Origin: Miscanthus floridulus
Lineage: Eukaryota; Streptophyta; Magnoliopsida; Poales; Poaceae
DNA length: 64,000 bases
NCBI RefSeq assembly: GCF_019320115.1
Contig: NC_089581.1
Coordinates: 68,242,485-68,306,484, forward strand
Direction of reading: 5' to 3'
The position numbers and the translations under genes are program-made. The notes under the pieces are model-generated. The model did no database searches. It worked only from the letters and a program-made list of their open reading frames with translations, and was not told the DNA's origin. Position 1 is the stretch's first letter. Each line of letters starts with the position of its first letter. Of the stretch, positions 1-10,163 are shown one piece after another.

Positions 1-1
1 G

Positions 2-250
2 GGCTTGCAGGCGAAGGAGGATAAGGACGACACTGGCAGACTGAGCGAGCTCATCGCTCTAGCAGAGGTGGACTTACAGGCGGAGGAGGATGACGACGCG
101 TTCTTCACTTAGGCCACAGCGGCCACAGATGAAGCGGAGGCCACTTACTATAGGCGACAGGCAGGTCAGAGCAACGTAGGTGAGCCTAGCCACAGCAATA
201 GGGTTGTGGTTGAGGATTGGTACTCGGACAACAAGTTGCTTACTCAGTAT
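2..250 (+). pseudogene. C-terminal tail of an unidentified (transposase-like?) ORF
   Basis: A reading frame enters from outside the window at base 2 and runs to a TGA at about 248-250, with one internal TAG at 110-112. The peptide is acidic and low in complexity (runs of E and D, then SNVGEPSHSN and DWYSDNKLL). I do not recognise the family. Acidic tails of this type end several plant transposases, but that is only an analogy. The TAG could be a decayed CAG, as in other elements here. A motif of about 20 bp (GAGGTGGACTTACAGGCGGAGG) at 66-87 recurs with few changes at 534-555. Confidence 0.25.
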
Positions 251-912
251 GTTTCTGACTGAGGGTTTTTTTATTGCGCCATCTATTAGTTCCATGCTTT
301 ATTAATGATCAATGTAGCCATGTAGTAGAAATTCTATTGTGTTGTCTTATATTCCATTTGAACTACTGATGTATTGTACCCATGTATCATGTACTCGGAT
401 TACCCATGATTGATCTTAAGTGATCACATCTGTTTGTATCATGCGTTCAAAATTTCTAAAACGAACGTAATCATTTGTCGCGCCATAGCCCACGGCATGT
501 CTGTGCTGTACAAAACTATAGAACTACAAGTGGAGGTGGGCTTACAGGTGGAGGTGCTGTACAAAACTACAAGTGCTGTACAAAACGAACATGAAGCAAA
601 TGAATGGACGATAAGTTGCCATACAACATTTTCATTGGTTTATGAGTCTACAAGTTTTCGATGACAATATTCGTTCGACATAAGTTCGACGTAATGAACT
701 AAGTCCCATGACGTAATGAACCTCATCGTCCGGTATAAGAAGGGGGTCGTCGTACTCCACATCAAGAAGGGGGATCAGCTGGTGTGGCGTGGGAGGGGCC
801 ATCCTTTTACAAAATGATAAACAAAGGGTTGGAGTATTCAAATTAACAATTTTTAGATTAACATTATGTAGCATTGCAAAATTTGAACTACTTGTTATGC
901 AATACAAACACA
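251..912. other. Intergenic stretch, short direct repeats, possible MULE downstream exon
   Basis: No gene can be supported. Bases 500-590 contain three near copies of GTGCTGTACAAAACTA, interleaved with a copy of the GAGGTGGGCTTACAGG motif seen near base 66. On the minus strand at about 805-700 there is a short GC-rich open stretch (MAPPTPHQLIPLLD...) preceded by a weak acceptor-like AAAAG. It could be a remnant downstream exon of the adjacent MULE, but nothing else supports that. Confidence 0.3.
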
Positions 913-924
913 ATATAAAATCAC

Positions 925-3667
925 CTACTGTCTTCTATGCCGGCTAGCCTTGTGGTCAGATTGTTTGCAAACGGAGCAAAGATTCCTACCATTGGTCTCA
1001 TTGAAGTCTCCCCCACCGTACATGTCTTCGCCGTACCCTCTTATAGCATCCATGTCCCCCTTCAGTCGCTTCTTCTTCCTCCTACCCTTCCCTACCTTCA
1101 TTAGATCCGAATGTGGCACGTAGTCATAACCATTATAAGGTGGCCACTGTGTTGGGTCAAGGTATGGCTCAAAGCTCATCTCCCAAATACTAATGGTGTT
1201 TGAACAGAGATACAAGGGTGATATATATGGCAGATCCTCATAGTTGTACCCGTGAACCCTATAGGCCGTGATCATATGAGAGCAAGGGGCATGCATGATC
1301 TAAGGGACGTTGCAACTGCACTCTACCTTTTCAAGATCAACTCGGTAGTTTCATCCACCATAACGTTCGTCGCCCAGGCTTGTGCCACCCTTGCCCCGTA
1401 CACTAAAGATATGGCGGCAGGGTCCATACAGCTCGGCGGTGTGCTGCTTGGCCAATTCCTTGGCCTCCTTCAAATGTTCAGCTCTGGCCTTGCCAAAACA
1501 CCCCTGCTCAGCTATATTCCTCTACGCAAGCTCCCACCTCTTTACAAAATATTCGTTGCACTTATGAAAGGAGAACTCAACAATTCTAGACACAGGCAAT
1601 GATCGAACTCCGGTGAATACACGGTTGAAGGACTCTGATGAGTTAGTGGTCATGATGCCATACCTGAAACCCCCTCATCATATGCTAACGCCCACTGAGC
1701 CTTCTGTTCCATCTACGCCTCTAACCAAGCATTTCCCGCTGCATTTACCATCTTGTCTAGTTCTCTCTTTGTCTCCTTGAACAGGTGCTCTATACGTACA
1801 CAACATAGAGCCTTTACCTTGTCACATACCTCCTGCTTCCACTGACACCGCCAGAAATTAGCGGCAAAGTGTCTCATGCATCATCTATGTACTAGAGGCG
1901 GGAACCCATCTATATGCTCAGCTGCAGCATTAAGAAGCCCTGTGTGATGGTAGGAGATCAAACATATAGTGCGAGTTGGGCCAAGCACTTGCACACGTAG
2001 AAGCCGCATGAACCATGACCACGATTCATTGTTCTCTCCCTCTACCAAAGCAAATGCCACGGGTACTATCTGGTCCTCAGGATCAACAGCAGTAGCCATC
2101 ATCAAGGTGCCCCTATACTTTCCTGTTAGGAAAGTGCCATCAACAAGTATGACTGGCTGACAAAACTAGAATGCATGTTCCATTTGCGCAAACGACTAGA
2201 ACACACGATAGAGGACATGTCTCAATGGGTCCCGAAAAAACATCCCTCCAATGTCCACAAACCATTTCAAGCCAGGGTTGTAATAATGCATTGCACATAA
2301 GATGCGGGGCACCTTGTTGTACGCTTCCTCCCAAGTACCCCATCGAATCGGTAGAGCAATTTGCTTAGCACGCCAAGCCTTTCCGTATATCACATCATAC
2401 CTAACGAATCCAGATATGGATTGTTGTAAAGAATACACCGAGATGTCGTTATTGTCATCAACGAGCCCCAATATACGACGGATAAGGTAACATGCAGTGA
2501 GCTGCTGATGATTTTCCTTCCCCCTATTGTCTAGGCAAGTGTGGGGTTCAACAACTTTAGTTATCCTCCACTTGACATCACTCTGTCTCCTTCATGCATT
2601 TAACCTCAACAGACAATTGTTTTTGCATATCAAGTGGTACCTCAACTCCTGGTCCGAATGAGTGATGGTGTACGGTCTATGGTGGTACACAACATAGTCC
2701 TGAAGGAAGAGTTTCATCTTTGACATTGTGTTGAATATCATCCCCTTCCTAAGGGTTTCTGTCTCATGGTTATACAATGAATTCCTACACATCTGGAGAC
2801 CGGTATCACAAACTGCCATATCTGTCATGCTGCCATACCTATAGTTTGGAACGCCCCTAAAAGGTACGTTCTTGGACCTTAGTTGCTCAAGCTCAGTCGT
2901 TGTGTAAGATGGTGGTGAAACATACTGCTGCGCTTCGCTAATTCTGGCCCATGAATCATAGGGGATATCATCTGTAGCCAAATCTGTAACTAGTCTACCC
3001 TGAGCATGGACACCTTACAAAACCTCAGTTGGTACTGGTAATGACATAGTATGTATCAGTACTGGCATGGCATCAGCCGTTATTGCCATAGCATCTGTAC
3101 CTCCTTAGTCATCATCAGAATCGTCTGAATCACTGCTAACTACATCACCGATCCTGTCCTCCTCCTCCTGCTCCTCCTCTTCCCATTTGAACTCATTCAC
3201 ATCGAAGTCATTGCTTATACAGCCTACTGCAGTTGAATGAAACTGCTCCTGCGTCAACTGACCATCCAAATCCATGTTATCCTGAGTTGCTTCCCCTTCG
3301 ACCCTAATTCTTTTTCATTGCCTCCAAAACCATCAATGGATGGGCCGTCCTAAACACTATGCATCCTATACCCATTCTCCACCACCACCTCAGCTATGGG
3401 CACATTGAAACCTTGGAGAACCCTAGTGTAGCGGGACCAGTGAGCAGGGTCGCGCAAGGGCATGAGGACATAGTGTGCCCTAGTCTTCCCAGTATCAAAC
3501 CTTCCCTTTAGTGTGAAATCACCGCCAAACTTTATATTCAAACGGACACAAAGGTCGTTGAAGCTAGAAGGTTCATCAAACCATTTCAATTCTTCTTCCA
3601 TATCCTCAAACATACCATCCTCTCTCCTAACACTTCCTTCATACAAAACTCTAACACAACAATCCAT
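925..3667 (-). pseudogene. MULE (MuDR-type) transposase, degraded
   Basis: This is a Mutator-like transposase, the DDE enzyme that would cut and reinsert a MULE. Reading down the minus strand, the N-terminal part lies at 3667-3350 and the MuDR N-terminal domain at 2981-2592. The MULE catalytic domain follows at 2471-1881, with the conserved VAFALVEGENNESWSWF signature at about 2065-2015. A SWIM zinc finger lies at about 1320-1260 (CSC...CSH), followed by basic KGRRKKKR and a terminal C-x2-C knuckle with DHKASRHR. The 2981, 2471 and 2105 segments share one frame. The segments near 3500 and 1296 lie in other frames, so at least two indels or unrecognised introns are present. A TAG inside the SWIM domain (about 1291-1293) stands where a Gln codon is expected. 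No terminal inverted repeats could be fixed. Confidence 0.85.
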
Positions 3668-3719
3668 CTATAGAAGCATTTCAAGAAACTTCATTAAGTC
3701 ATCGAAATCATCGTACGTA

Positions 3720-3935
3720 ATGTCCATACTAACATTAATATATTTTCTAACTAATCAAATATTAACATCTATACAAGGCATACTATAACTGTACTAACTA
3801 AACTACCTAATTTTACTACCTATACTAACTTATTATATTACGTATACTAACTAAACTAACTAACTTTACTAACTATACTAACTATACTTTAATAATTTTA
3901 CTAACTTTATTAACTATGCTAACTATATTAGTGGA
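3720..3935. repeat. AT-rich ACTAACT low-complexity tract
   Basis: About 200 bp of irregular repeats of ACTAACTATA and TACTAACT between the MULE N-terminus and the GC-rich block. It may be the 5' non-coding part of the MULE. No coding potential. Confidence 0.6.
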
Positions 3936-4435
3936 GTACCTCGTTGCAGCGCACAAGACCGGGCCGGGAGGCGCGGGCGCAGGGCAGTCGCCGTGCGTGA
4001 CCGAAGGTTCTGGCCGGAGGGGGAGGCGTGCTGGCGTGCGGGCGCGGCGGCCGGCGGCCTAGTTGCCTGGTGGGCTGGCTGGCGCGGGCAGGCTGGCTGG
4101 CGTGGGCGGACGTGGCCGTGGTAGACGGCGTACACGGCAGCGGGCAGGCACGGGTGAAGGCGGGCGTGGCCGCTAGGCTGCCTTGCTGCGCTGCTCGGAG
4201 AACGGCGACTGCTCGGGCATGCGGGCTGTGGCGGAGGTTATACCTAGCTCTGCTGCGCCATGGATTAGGGCGCGGCACTGCCGCGCTAAGATCGGTGGCG
4301 CGGCAGAGCCCTGCCACGTCAGCGATCAGCGCTTCTGGTCACTGCCACGTCAGCCCTCTGCCGCGCCACCATGCATGGCGCGGCATAGGCATTTGGCCGC
4401 GCCAGGGCAATAGGCGCGGCCAAAAGTGTTAGTTT
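3936..4435. repeat. GC-rich block with inverted repeats, likely MULE end region
   Basis: The composition switches abruptly to very GC-rich with many CpGs. Two perfect inverted pairs stand out. GGTGGCGCGGCAGAG (about 4299) pairs with CTCTGCCGCGCCACC (about 4357). TTTGGCCGCGCC pairs with GGCGCGGCCAAA (about 4391-4425). The motif CTGCCACGTCAG(C) occurs twice in direct orientation between the first pair. It lies just upstream of the minus-strand MULE start, so it may be that element's 5' subterminal region. Open frames on both strands here (up to 134 codons) are by-products of GC content. Confidence 0.45.
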
Positions 4436-4573
4436 AAAAAAACCAAGAGTGTTAGATTTAAAATTAGCTTCAAAAAAGTGTTAAAATTAAAAAAAATCAC
4501 CAAAGACAAGCTACCCATATTTTATGAGGGCATAAGGATAAGGCAACGTTTCCTATCCTTTTGGTAAACACAC

Positions 4574-4918
4574 AGACTCAGGGCACGTTTGGTAGGGAGT
4601 CGAAGCCCTGCCATATGGCCATCCAAGAAACTACTCCAACGAAGAAACTCGAAGGAGCCAGAGCTATTTTTCTAGCAAGCTAGAGCCATGAAAATGTGGC
4701 TTCTCCTAGCTCTGCTTCACAGACTTGGCACAAATTATGACAAAACTGCCATTGGGGCTACTTTTGCCAACCGTTTTTAAAACAGTTTCAGCTCCACCAG
4801 AGAAATTGCTCAGCAAGAGGAGCCAGAGCTGGATCCCTTTTAGGAGGAGCTGGAGCCATGTGAAACTAGCACTTCTTTGCAAAATGTCTCCATGAGATTT
4901 CTTTAAGGGGGTGGAGCT
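4574..4918. mobile_element. MITE / non-autonomous DNA transposon fragment (hAT-like?)
   Basis: Starts with GGGCACGTTTGGTAGGGAG, the 'CACGTTTGG' type of end seen in small non-autonomous grass elements. It continues with repeated GGAGCCAGAGCT / AGCTCTG / GGAGCTGGAGCC words in both orientations. The matching right terminus is missing: the sequence changes character at about 4918. I cannot fix the superfamily or TSD. Confidence 0.4.
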
Positions 4919-5982
4919 ATAACATCCCAGGGTTAAGCATTTGCAATTAAGCATTATTCAAACATATCATTTGCATTTTATAATCATGGCATCTGCATTT
5001 TACAATGTTATGATAAATAGTCACAAGTAATGGTGATCATGTAGGGTTTAAGGTCTATTAAATGGAGACTAAACTCAAATTTTGAAGAAATGTAATTGAT
5101 TAATTGTTAAATATTATATAGGTGGTGAGGTACCTTGGGTCCATATAACTGGCGACTTCCTTTTTGTCACTTGTATTAAAACAAAGAATTATGATTTGAA
5201 GCACTTCTTCTCTATATCTTCTAGACTAGTAAATGCAACAAAGCCTCCTCCCCTCTTTCCCATAGTTCAATTTGCATGCTCATAGGGCTACGAAACTCAC
5301 CACATGCACACAAAGTTGTTTCATCACATTTTTCATGTGAGTCACTAAGTGGTGGACCCCACGAGCCACAAGTATAAATGGACCAACAGACAATATTGCT
5401 AGTTTTACCGCTCCAAGTGAGTAAGTGCACTTTTCATCTAGTGACGGGTGGCACATCACGTGAAAGTCTAGAACATAAAGAAAAGCAGAGCCAAGAGAAC
5501 CTTCTTCCCATTTCCTCCTAAACATCTACCCCTTCCACCCCCTCCCACCCCAAATCACAAACCCTAGAGCCCTAAGGATGCCAGATCTGCTCTCCCAAAT
5601 CACAACAGACCATGCGGATTCGTAGGAGAACATCTCGCCTCCTTGGCACCACCTACTCTACACTTGCAGCTCCGCCTCCCGTGCTCCTAGAGCCACCACC
5701 GATCCCTGAACCATGTTCCCACTCATACGATCTTGGTGGCTTCTTGAACCCTGCTACTACCCAAGGGTCCCTGCAAGCTCAGTCGCTCACCGTGGGACCT
5801 CATGGATGACATCTCCCTCTCCGATCCTTAGGTCAGCATCTCGCTCTCCTACCATATGTTCCTACCTCTCTCTCTATCGGTAACAAGTACTCCACTCTAG
5901 GTGGCTATGTGTGAAGTTCATGTTTCCCAAGTGCACTGCTTTTGAGAGGTCTTGATGGTTCTAGAAGCTTTTGGGGTTTGGT
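4919..5982 (+). mobile_element. LTR-like fragment, unassigned
   Basis: Begins TATAACATCCCAGGG, close to the TGTAACACCCCGGG start of the Tekay LTR at 51499 and 56712. It then runs through AT-rich DNA to a TATA-like TATAAATGG (about 5374), followed by a C-rich leader (5520-5600) with CAAACCCTAG, as in grass LTR R/U5 regions. No far boundary or TSD was found. The 65-codon frame at 5612 has no recognisable feature. It is most likely a truncated Gypsy LTR. Confidence 0.35.
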
Positions 5983-5985
5983 TTA

Positions 5986-6224
5986 GTGCTTGTTTAGTTC
6001 CCAAAAAGTTTCCCAAAAAGTGCTATAATAGCCATCACATCAAATTTTGCGATACGTGCATGGAGCATTAAATGTAGACGAAAAAAAAACTAATTGCACA
6101 GTTTGGTTCGAAATTGCGAGACGAACGTTTTGAGCCTAATTAGTCCATGATTGAACACTAATTTCCAAATAAAAACGAAAGTGCTATAGTAGCCAAATTC
6201 TCAAATTTCGCGAACTAAACACAC
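5986..6224. mobile_element. Tourist-like MITE, TSD TTA
   Basis: A 239-bp element with inverted ends GTGCTTGTTTAGTTCcc (left) and, read from the right, GTGTGTTTAGTTCgc. It is flanked by TTA on both sides (5983-5985 and 6225-6227). The interior has the ATTGCACAGTTTGG, TTGAGCCTAATTAGTCCATGATTG and AACGAAAGTGCTA words of a MITE abundant in grasses. The 3-bp TTA duplication points to PIF/Harbinger (Tourist). It carries no coding sequence. Confidence 0.8.
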
Positions 6225-6227
6225 TTA

Positions 6228-6534
6228 TTTTTGTCTCTAGAATTGGTCAATAGGTTCAAGCTGGAGGCTAGCAAATAGGAGGGCCCCCTACCTGGCTTGT
6301 ATCTATGCTACTTTAGCTACTCTTTCAGTCTTTCTTTGTGGTAATTTTGGCAGGCTATATATATAGGAAACATTGAAATCACTAGAGTGGTGGCGTTGTC
6401 AAATTCTAGATCTATGTCCCCTATGTTGGCAAAGTAGCAGGATGGACATTGTTGTTATGCATGATGATGACTTGCTACTTTTTTTGTTTATTTATCTGCC
6501 TTTGCCATTTAGGAGGTGGATGACCTCCTTGATA
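6228..6534. other. Unassigned DNA left of the CACTA element
   Basis: No coding, RNA or repeat signal that I recognise. Its right edge ends in GATGACCTCCTTGATA, which would join GCTACTATGTC at 17914 if the CACTA insertion were removed. Confidence 0.4.
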
Positions 6535-7110
6535 CACTACGGGATACTGATTAATTACCGAGTGTGATAAACACTCGGCAAATATGGATAAACACTCGGT
6601 AAATTTTTTACCGAGTGCCACACTCGGTAAACATGACTCGGTAAACAACGACTCGGTAAAGTTAGTTTACCGAGTGTCAACTAACGGGGCACTCGGAGAA
6701 TAAATTTTACCGAGTGCTACGCCGGCACTCGGTAAACAACTACGACGTGATGGTCGTCAGTCCCCAAGCTTGCCGTTAACGGCGTCGTTTACCGAGTGTT
6801 AGACATAGCACTCGGTAAACAGATAACCATTTTCATGATTAAAACAATTCCGCAAATATTTTTTTCCTAATATAGTTTACCGAGTGTTCCACTCGGTAAA
6901 AAATGGCACATATATCCGAGTGGGGTCGTGGCACTCGGTAAAAAATGGCACATATATCCGAGTGGGGTCATGGCACTCGGTAAAAAATGGCACACTCAGC
7001 AAAATTAACAGAATCAGAACCAATTTGGTTCTGTTCTCTGTTTTACCGAGTGTAACACTCGGTAAACATCACCATTACCGAGTGTTACACTCGGTAAAAC
7101 TTGTCCACAG
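6535..7110. repeat. CACTA left terminus and subterminal ACCGAGTG array
   Basis: About twenty copies of ACCGAGTG or its reverse complement CACTCGGT, mostly as close inverted pairs (for example TTTACCGAGTGTTCCACTCGGTAAA at about 6878-6902). In En/Spm such subterminal motifs are bound by the TNPA-type protein, which brings the ends together. Three tandem units near 6895-6990 repeat a CACTCGGTAAAAAATGGCACA word. DNA from about 7110 to 7814 has no recognised feature. Confidence 0.9.
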
Positions 7111-7814
7111 TATTTTTTTGTTTGTTTCAGTGCATATCCAGCCACAATTAACAACAATTATAACAGAATATCACAGTTACCAACAGATAGACAATATATA
7201 TCACATATATGTCCACAAATGTCACATCCACTCATTATAACCAACATATAGCTACGACAAATGTCACAAGCACAATGCAAAGTCCACAAACACCATCAAC
7301 ATGTCCAAAGTCCACAAAGTTCAACCCACTTCTAAGTTCAACATACAAACAAGTGAAACATGGTCCTGTCACATGGTCGGAGCCCTACCGAGAAACGGAG
7401 ACAAGTCCAAGTCTTGATCGTTGTTCGATCCAGCTGTAGAAGGTCCCTGGAATGAGGGAGCAAAAGAAAATAAACATATTTGTCAATTAATCATAAGGTA
7501 GTATGCCAAATTCAAATATTCCTTCGAAAGACCAGTTAACAGTGACATCAATATATAGGCATATAATAGATAACACATATCAAGTTAGTTGCTGTTTAGT
7601 TCTCCTCTATGTGCAAGATATCGTCACACATGGTCGAGTAGACTGAACATGAATTGGGCAAACACCTATGTACTCATGTAGAACCTAACATGATGCCTTT
7701 CAAGGTCTGAACAATATTACTAATAATCTAACTTATACATGTATGTATCCTACTCTCTTCTAGGTTCTAACATGATAGTGTTGACTGTAGCACAATCTGA
7801 ACTGAAAAAGCCTT

Positions 7815-9943
7815 TCAAGATGAAGAGTGACTCATAGGAGTGCCGTCGCGCGGAGGTGGAGGCACCAACGGTATCATCGGCGGCGGCGGAGGCGGTGGAG
7901 GCTGGCCCATGCTCTGAGAAAAGCTGGCCATGTACTCGTACCAGGCCTTCTGCGACTGCTGGAAGGCCTCAAGCTGGGCCTACACTCGCACCCTCTCCTG
8001 TGCCAACTCGGCCTGGTGCGATAGCTGGAGGGCCTAAAACTGGCTCTGTGAGGCCTGCTGTGACTCCTGCAGGGCTTCAATCTGGGCCTACAATTATTTA
8101 TCACATAGTTAGAATGCAAATAAAGAACGGGTAGAAAATGAATGGACAACGAATGCAACAGAACTAACTTGGAGTGCTACCACCTGGGGCTGTGAGCGTG
8201 GGCGTATGGCCGGGCTCGAACTCGTGCTCCGGGCTCTAATCTGGGCGAGTGTCTGAGTGTTGGCCGTGTCTATGGTGCTGTTGCCCATATAGTACCTCCC
8301 ATGTGGCTTACCTGGTCCCAACCTCATGACGATGTCACCCTCGAGGTCAGCGATGCTCGGATCAAATTCTGGCCCATGGATCTCTCTCGCCATCGCCGTG
8401 TACTCGCTGAGGCGACTGTGCACGCTCAGGTTACTGTATGCCTCGGGCGGGTCCTCCGGGTTGTAGATGAGGTCGGGGTCCTTTGCCTTGCCCTTGTGTG
8501 CCAAGGCATATGCCTTGAACGAGGCGCACTCCTGGCCGGGGTGGAACCGCGTCTGCAGGAAGAAGCCCAACAATAAGATATTATGCATTCAGAAGTTAGC
8601 GTAGCAACAACGAAATGAAATCCACGTACATATCTGGCTGCATATTCCTTGAGGGTAGTGGGCCCTTGTTTGTGCGAGGAACCCTACATCATCGCACGGC
8701 AACGTGAGCGTACGGCGTGATATTGCTCGTACTCCTCACTCAACCACGTGTCCACAATGGCCTCCCAGCAGTTGTCCATCCCCGCACACCAAGCAGGAGG
8801 CACCTGCACGTACACGAGCACATGACAAATCATAAATCAATTTCAGTGCAATTAATCACAGACGATGTAATCTCATGTTTACCGTCAAGTATTGCTCCTT
8901 AGTTAGGGGCAGGTGCACTGCCTGCGCTCTGGTGACTCTGTTTTCTCTGTGGGCATGGTAAATTCTTCTGCACAGGAGCTTTGTCTCGTAGAAGAGGTCC
9001 TGCACTCGGTGAACACAGACTCTGTTCACCACGTCATCCGCGTCCTCCCTACGTACTCCCTCCGCCAAGGTGTAGTAATCCTACAAGCAAATACAGTCAG
9101 TAATATACAATTAATGTGATGTTATTACCAACATAGTGCGATGAACACGTACCCACAGCTCTTTCATCACCCGGTCAGCCTTGCTGTTATAACACCTGCC
9201 AGCTCGATCAGTCTGATCGCTGGCGGCGTGCCAGTGGGACCACTTCATGGCGGGCTGCACAACACCATCGATCCTCACCATCCCGGGGTAGTTTGCCCTG
9301 CACAGAAGACCCAGGATCCCATTTACTCGGCGAGAGTGACTCCCTGGGATCACCATTTCCCAATCCCTGCACAAAGTTATTGAGATTGAATATTAGTTTC
9401 TGTTATAACTTAAAAACCTGTGAATTAGTGTTAACATGCAAAAATTACTTACTTAGTTCCGGATGGTCGAATCACTAGCCGTCTCTGTATGGGTAAGTCT
9501 AGGAGGCGCGACGACCCTCGCAGCCAAACTGTAGGCACCCCATTTTCCTTTGACACCAAGTCGGCATCCTCCTCGCGCTCAACCCGCTCGGAAGCATCCT
9601 CCCTCCGTGCCTCCTCCACCGCCTCCGCTATCTCCTCCCTGGTCTCCTCCTCCTCCTCATCCTCCTCCGTGGCCGCTACAAACTCGTGGTCATCGTCCTG
9701 TGGAGGAGGTGTCAGCTCTCGATGCCCTCGTCGTCGCCGTCCTCCTCCTCCACCCTGGGCTCCTCCTCCATCCTGGGCTCCACCTCCCTGGGCACGCCCT
9801 CATCATCGTCCTCCTCCTCCTCCCTAGGCACGCCCTCCACCCTCAGTCTGTGCACGCCCTCCTCCTCCACCCTGGCTGGACCCCTCGCCACCAGCCAGCA
9901 AGGTCATAACCGACCTAAGCTTCCTGATTCCACCGCCCACCAT
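7815..9943 (-). pseudogene. CACTA second gene, Transposase_24 (Ptta/En/Spm) type, six exons, six nonsense codons
   Basis: This is the element's accessory gene, which in En/Spm-like elements supplies a DNA-binding partner of the TNP2 transposase. I read six exons on the minus strand: 9943-9453, 9366-9153, 9080-8883, 8803-8630, 8552-8169 and 8087-7815. All introns are GT-AG, and the sum is 1734 nt, exactly 578 codons. The N-terminus has Gly/Arg/Gln repeats then an acidic stretch. The core has GILGLLCRANYPGMV, KWSHWHAASDQ and TRFHPGQECASFKA. The tail is Gln-rich, likely coiled coil, then a proline run. In-frame stops are TAG at 9824-9826, TGA TGA at 9800-9805, TAG at 8684-8686, TAG at 8034-8036 and TAG at 7980-7982. 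All fit CAG or CGA decayed by C-to-T. No frameshift is needed. The protein cannot be made full-length. Confidence 0.85.
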
Positions 9944-9990
9944 CAATCACCTGCAACAAAAGGAATAAACTATCAGTACGCATATACAAA

Positions 9991-10135
9991 AGTAAATGTA
10001 TCATACATGTATAAAAGAGATGCAAAATAAGTAAATGTATCATACATGTATAAAAGAGATGCAAAATAAGTAAATATATCATACATGTATAAAAGAGATG
10101 CAAAATAAGTAAATGTATCATACATGTATAAAATT
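9991..10135. repeat. 39-bp tandem repeat, 3.7 copies
   Basis: The unit begins AGTAAATGTATCATACATGT and continues ATAAAAGAGATGCAAAATA. Units start at 9991, 10030, 10069 and 10108 with almost no divergence. Each contains the palindrome-like ATACATGTAT. The array lies between the 3' end of TNP2 and the start of the second gene (same strand), so it could be a spacer, promoter or terminator region. The near identity implies recent expansion. Confidence 0.9.
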
Positions 10136-10163
10136 GCCATAAGTACTACAGATCTTACATGTA

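Noticed and set aside
4028..4432. 134-codon plus-strand ORF in the GC-rich block
   Set aside because: Arg/Ala/Trp-rich translation expected of CpG-rich palindromic DNA; overlapping frames on both strands; no domain or start context.
6884..7240. 118-codon ORF with repeated SVKNGTYIRVGSWH units
   Set aside because: It is a translation of the CACTA subterminal repeat array, not a gene.
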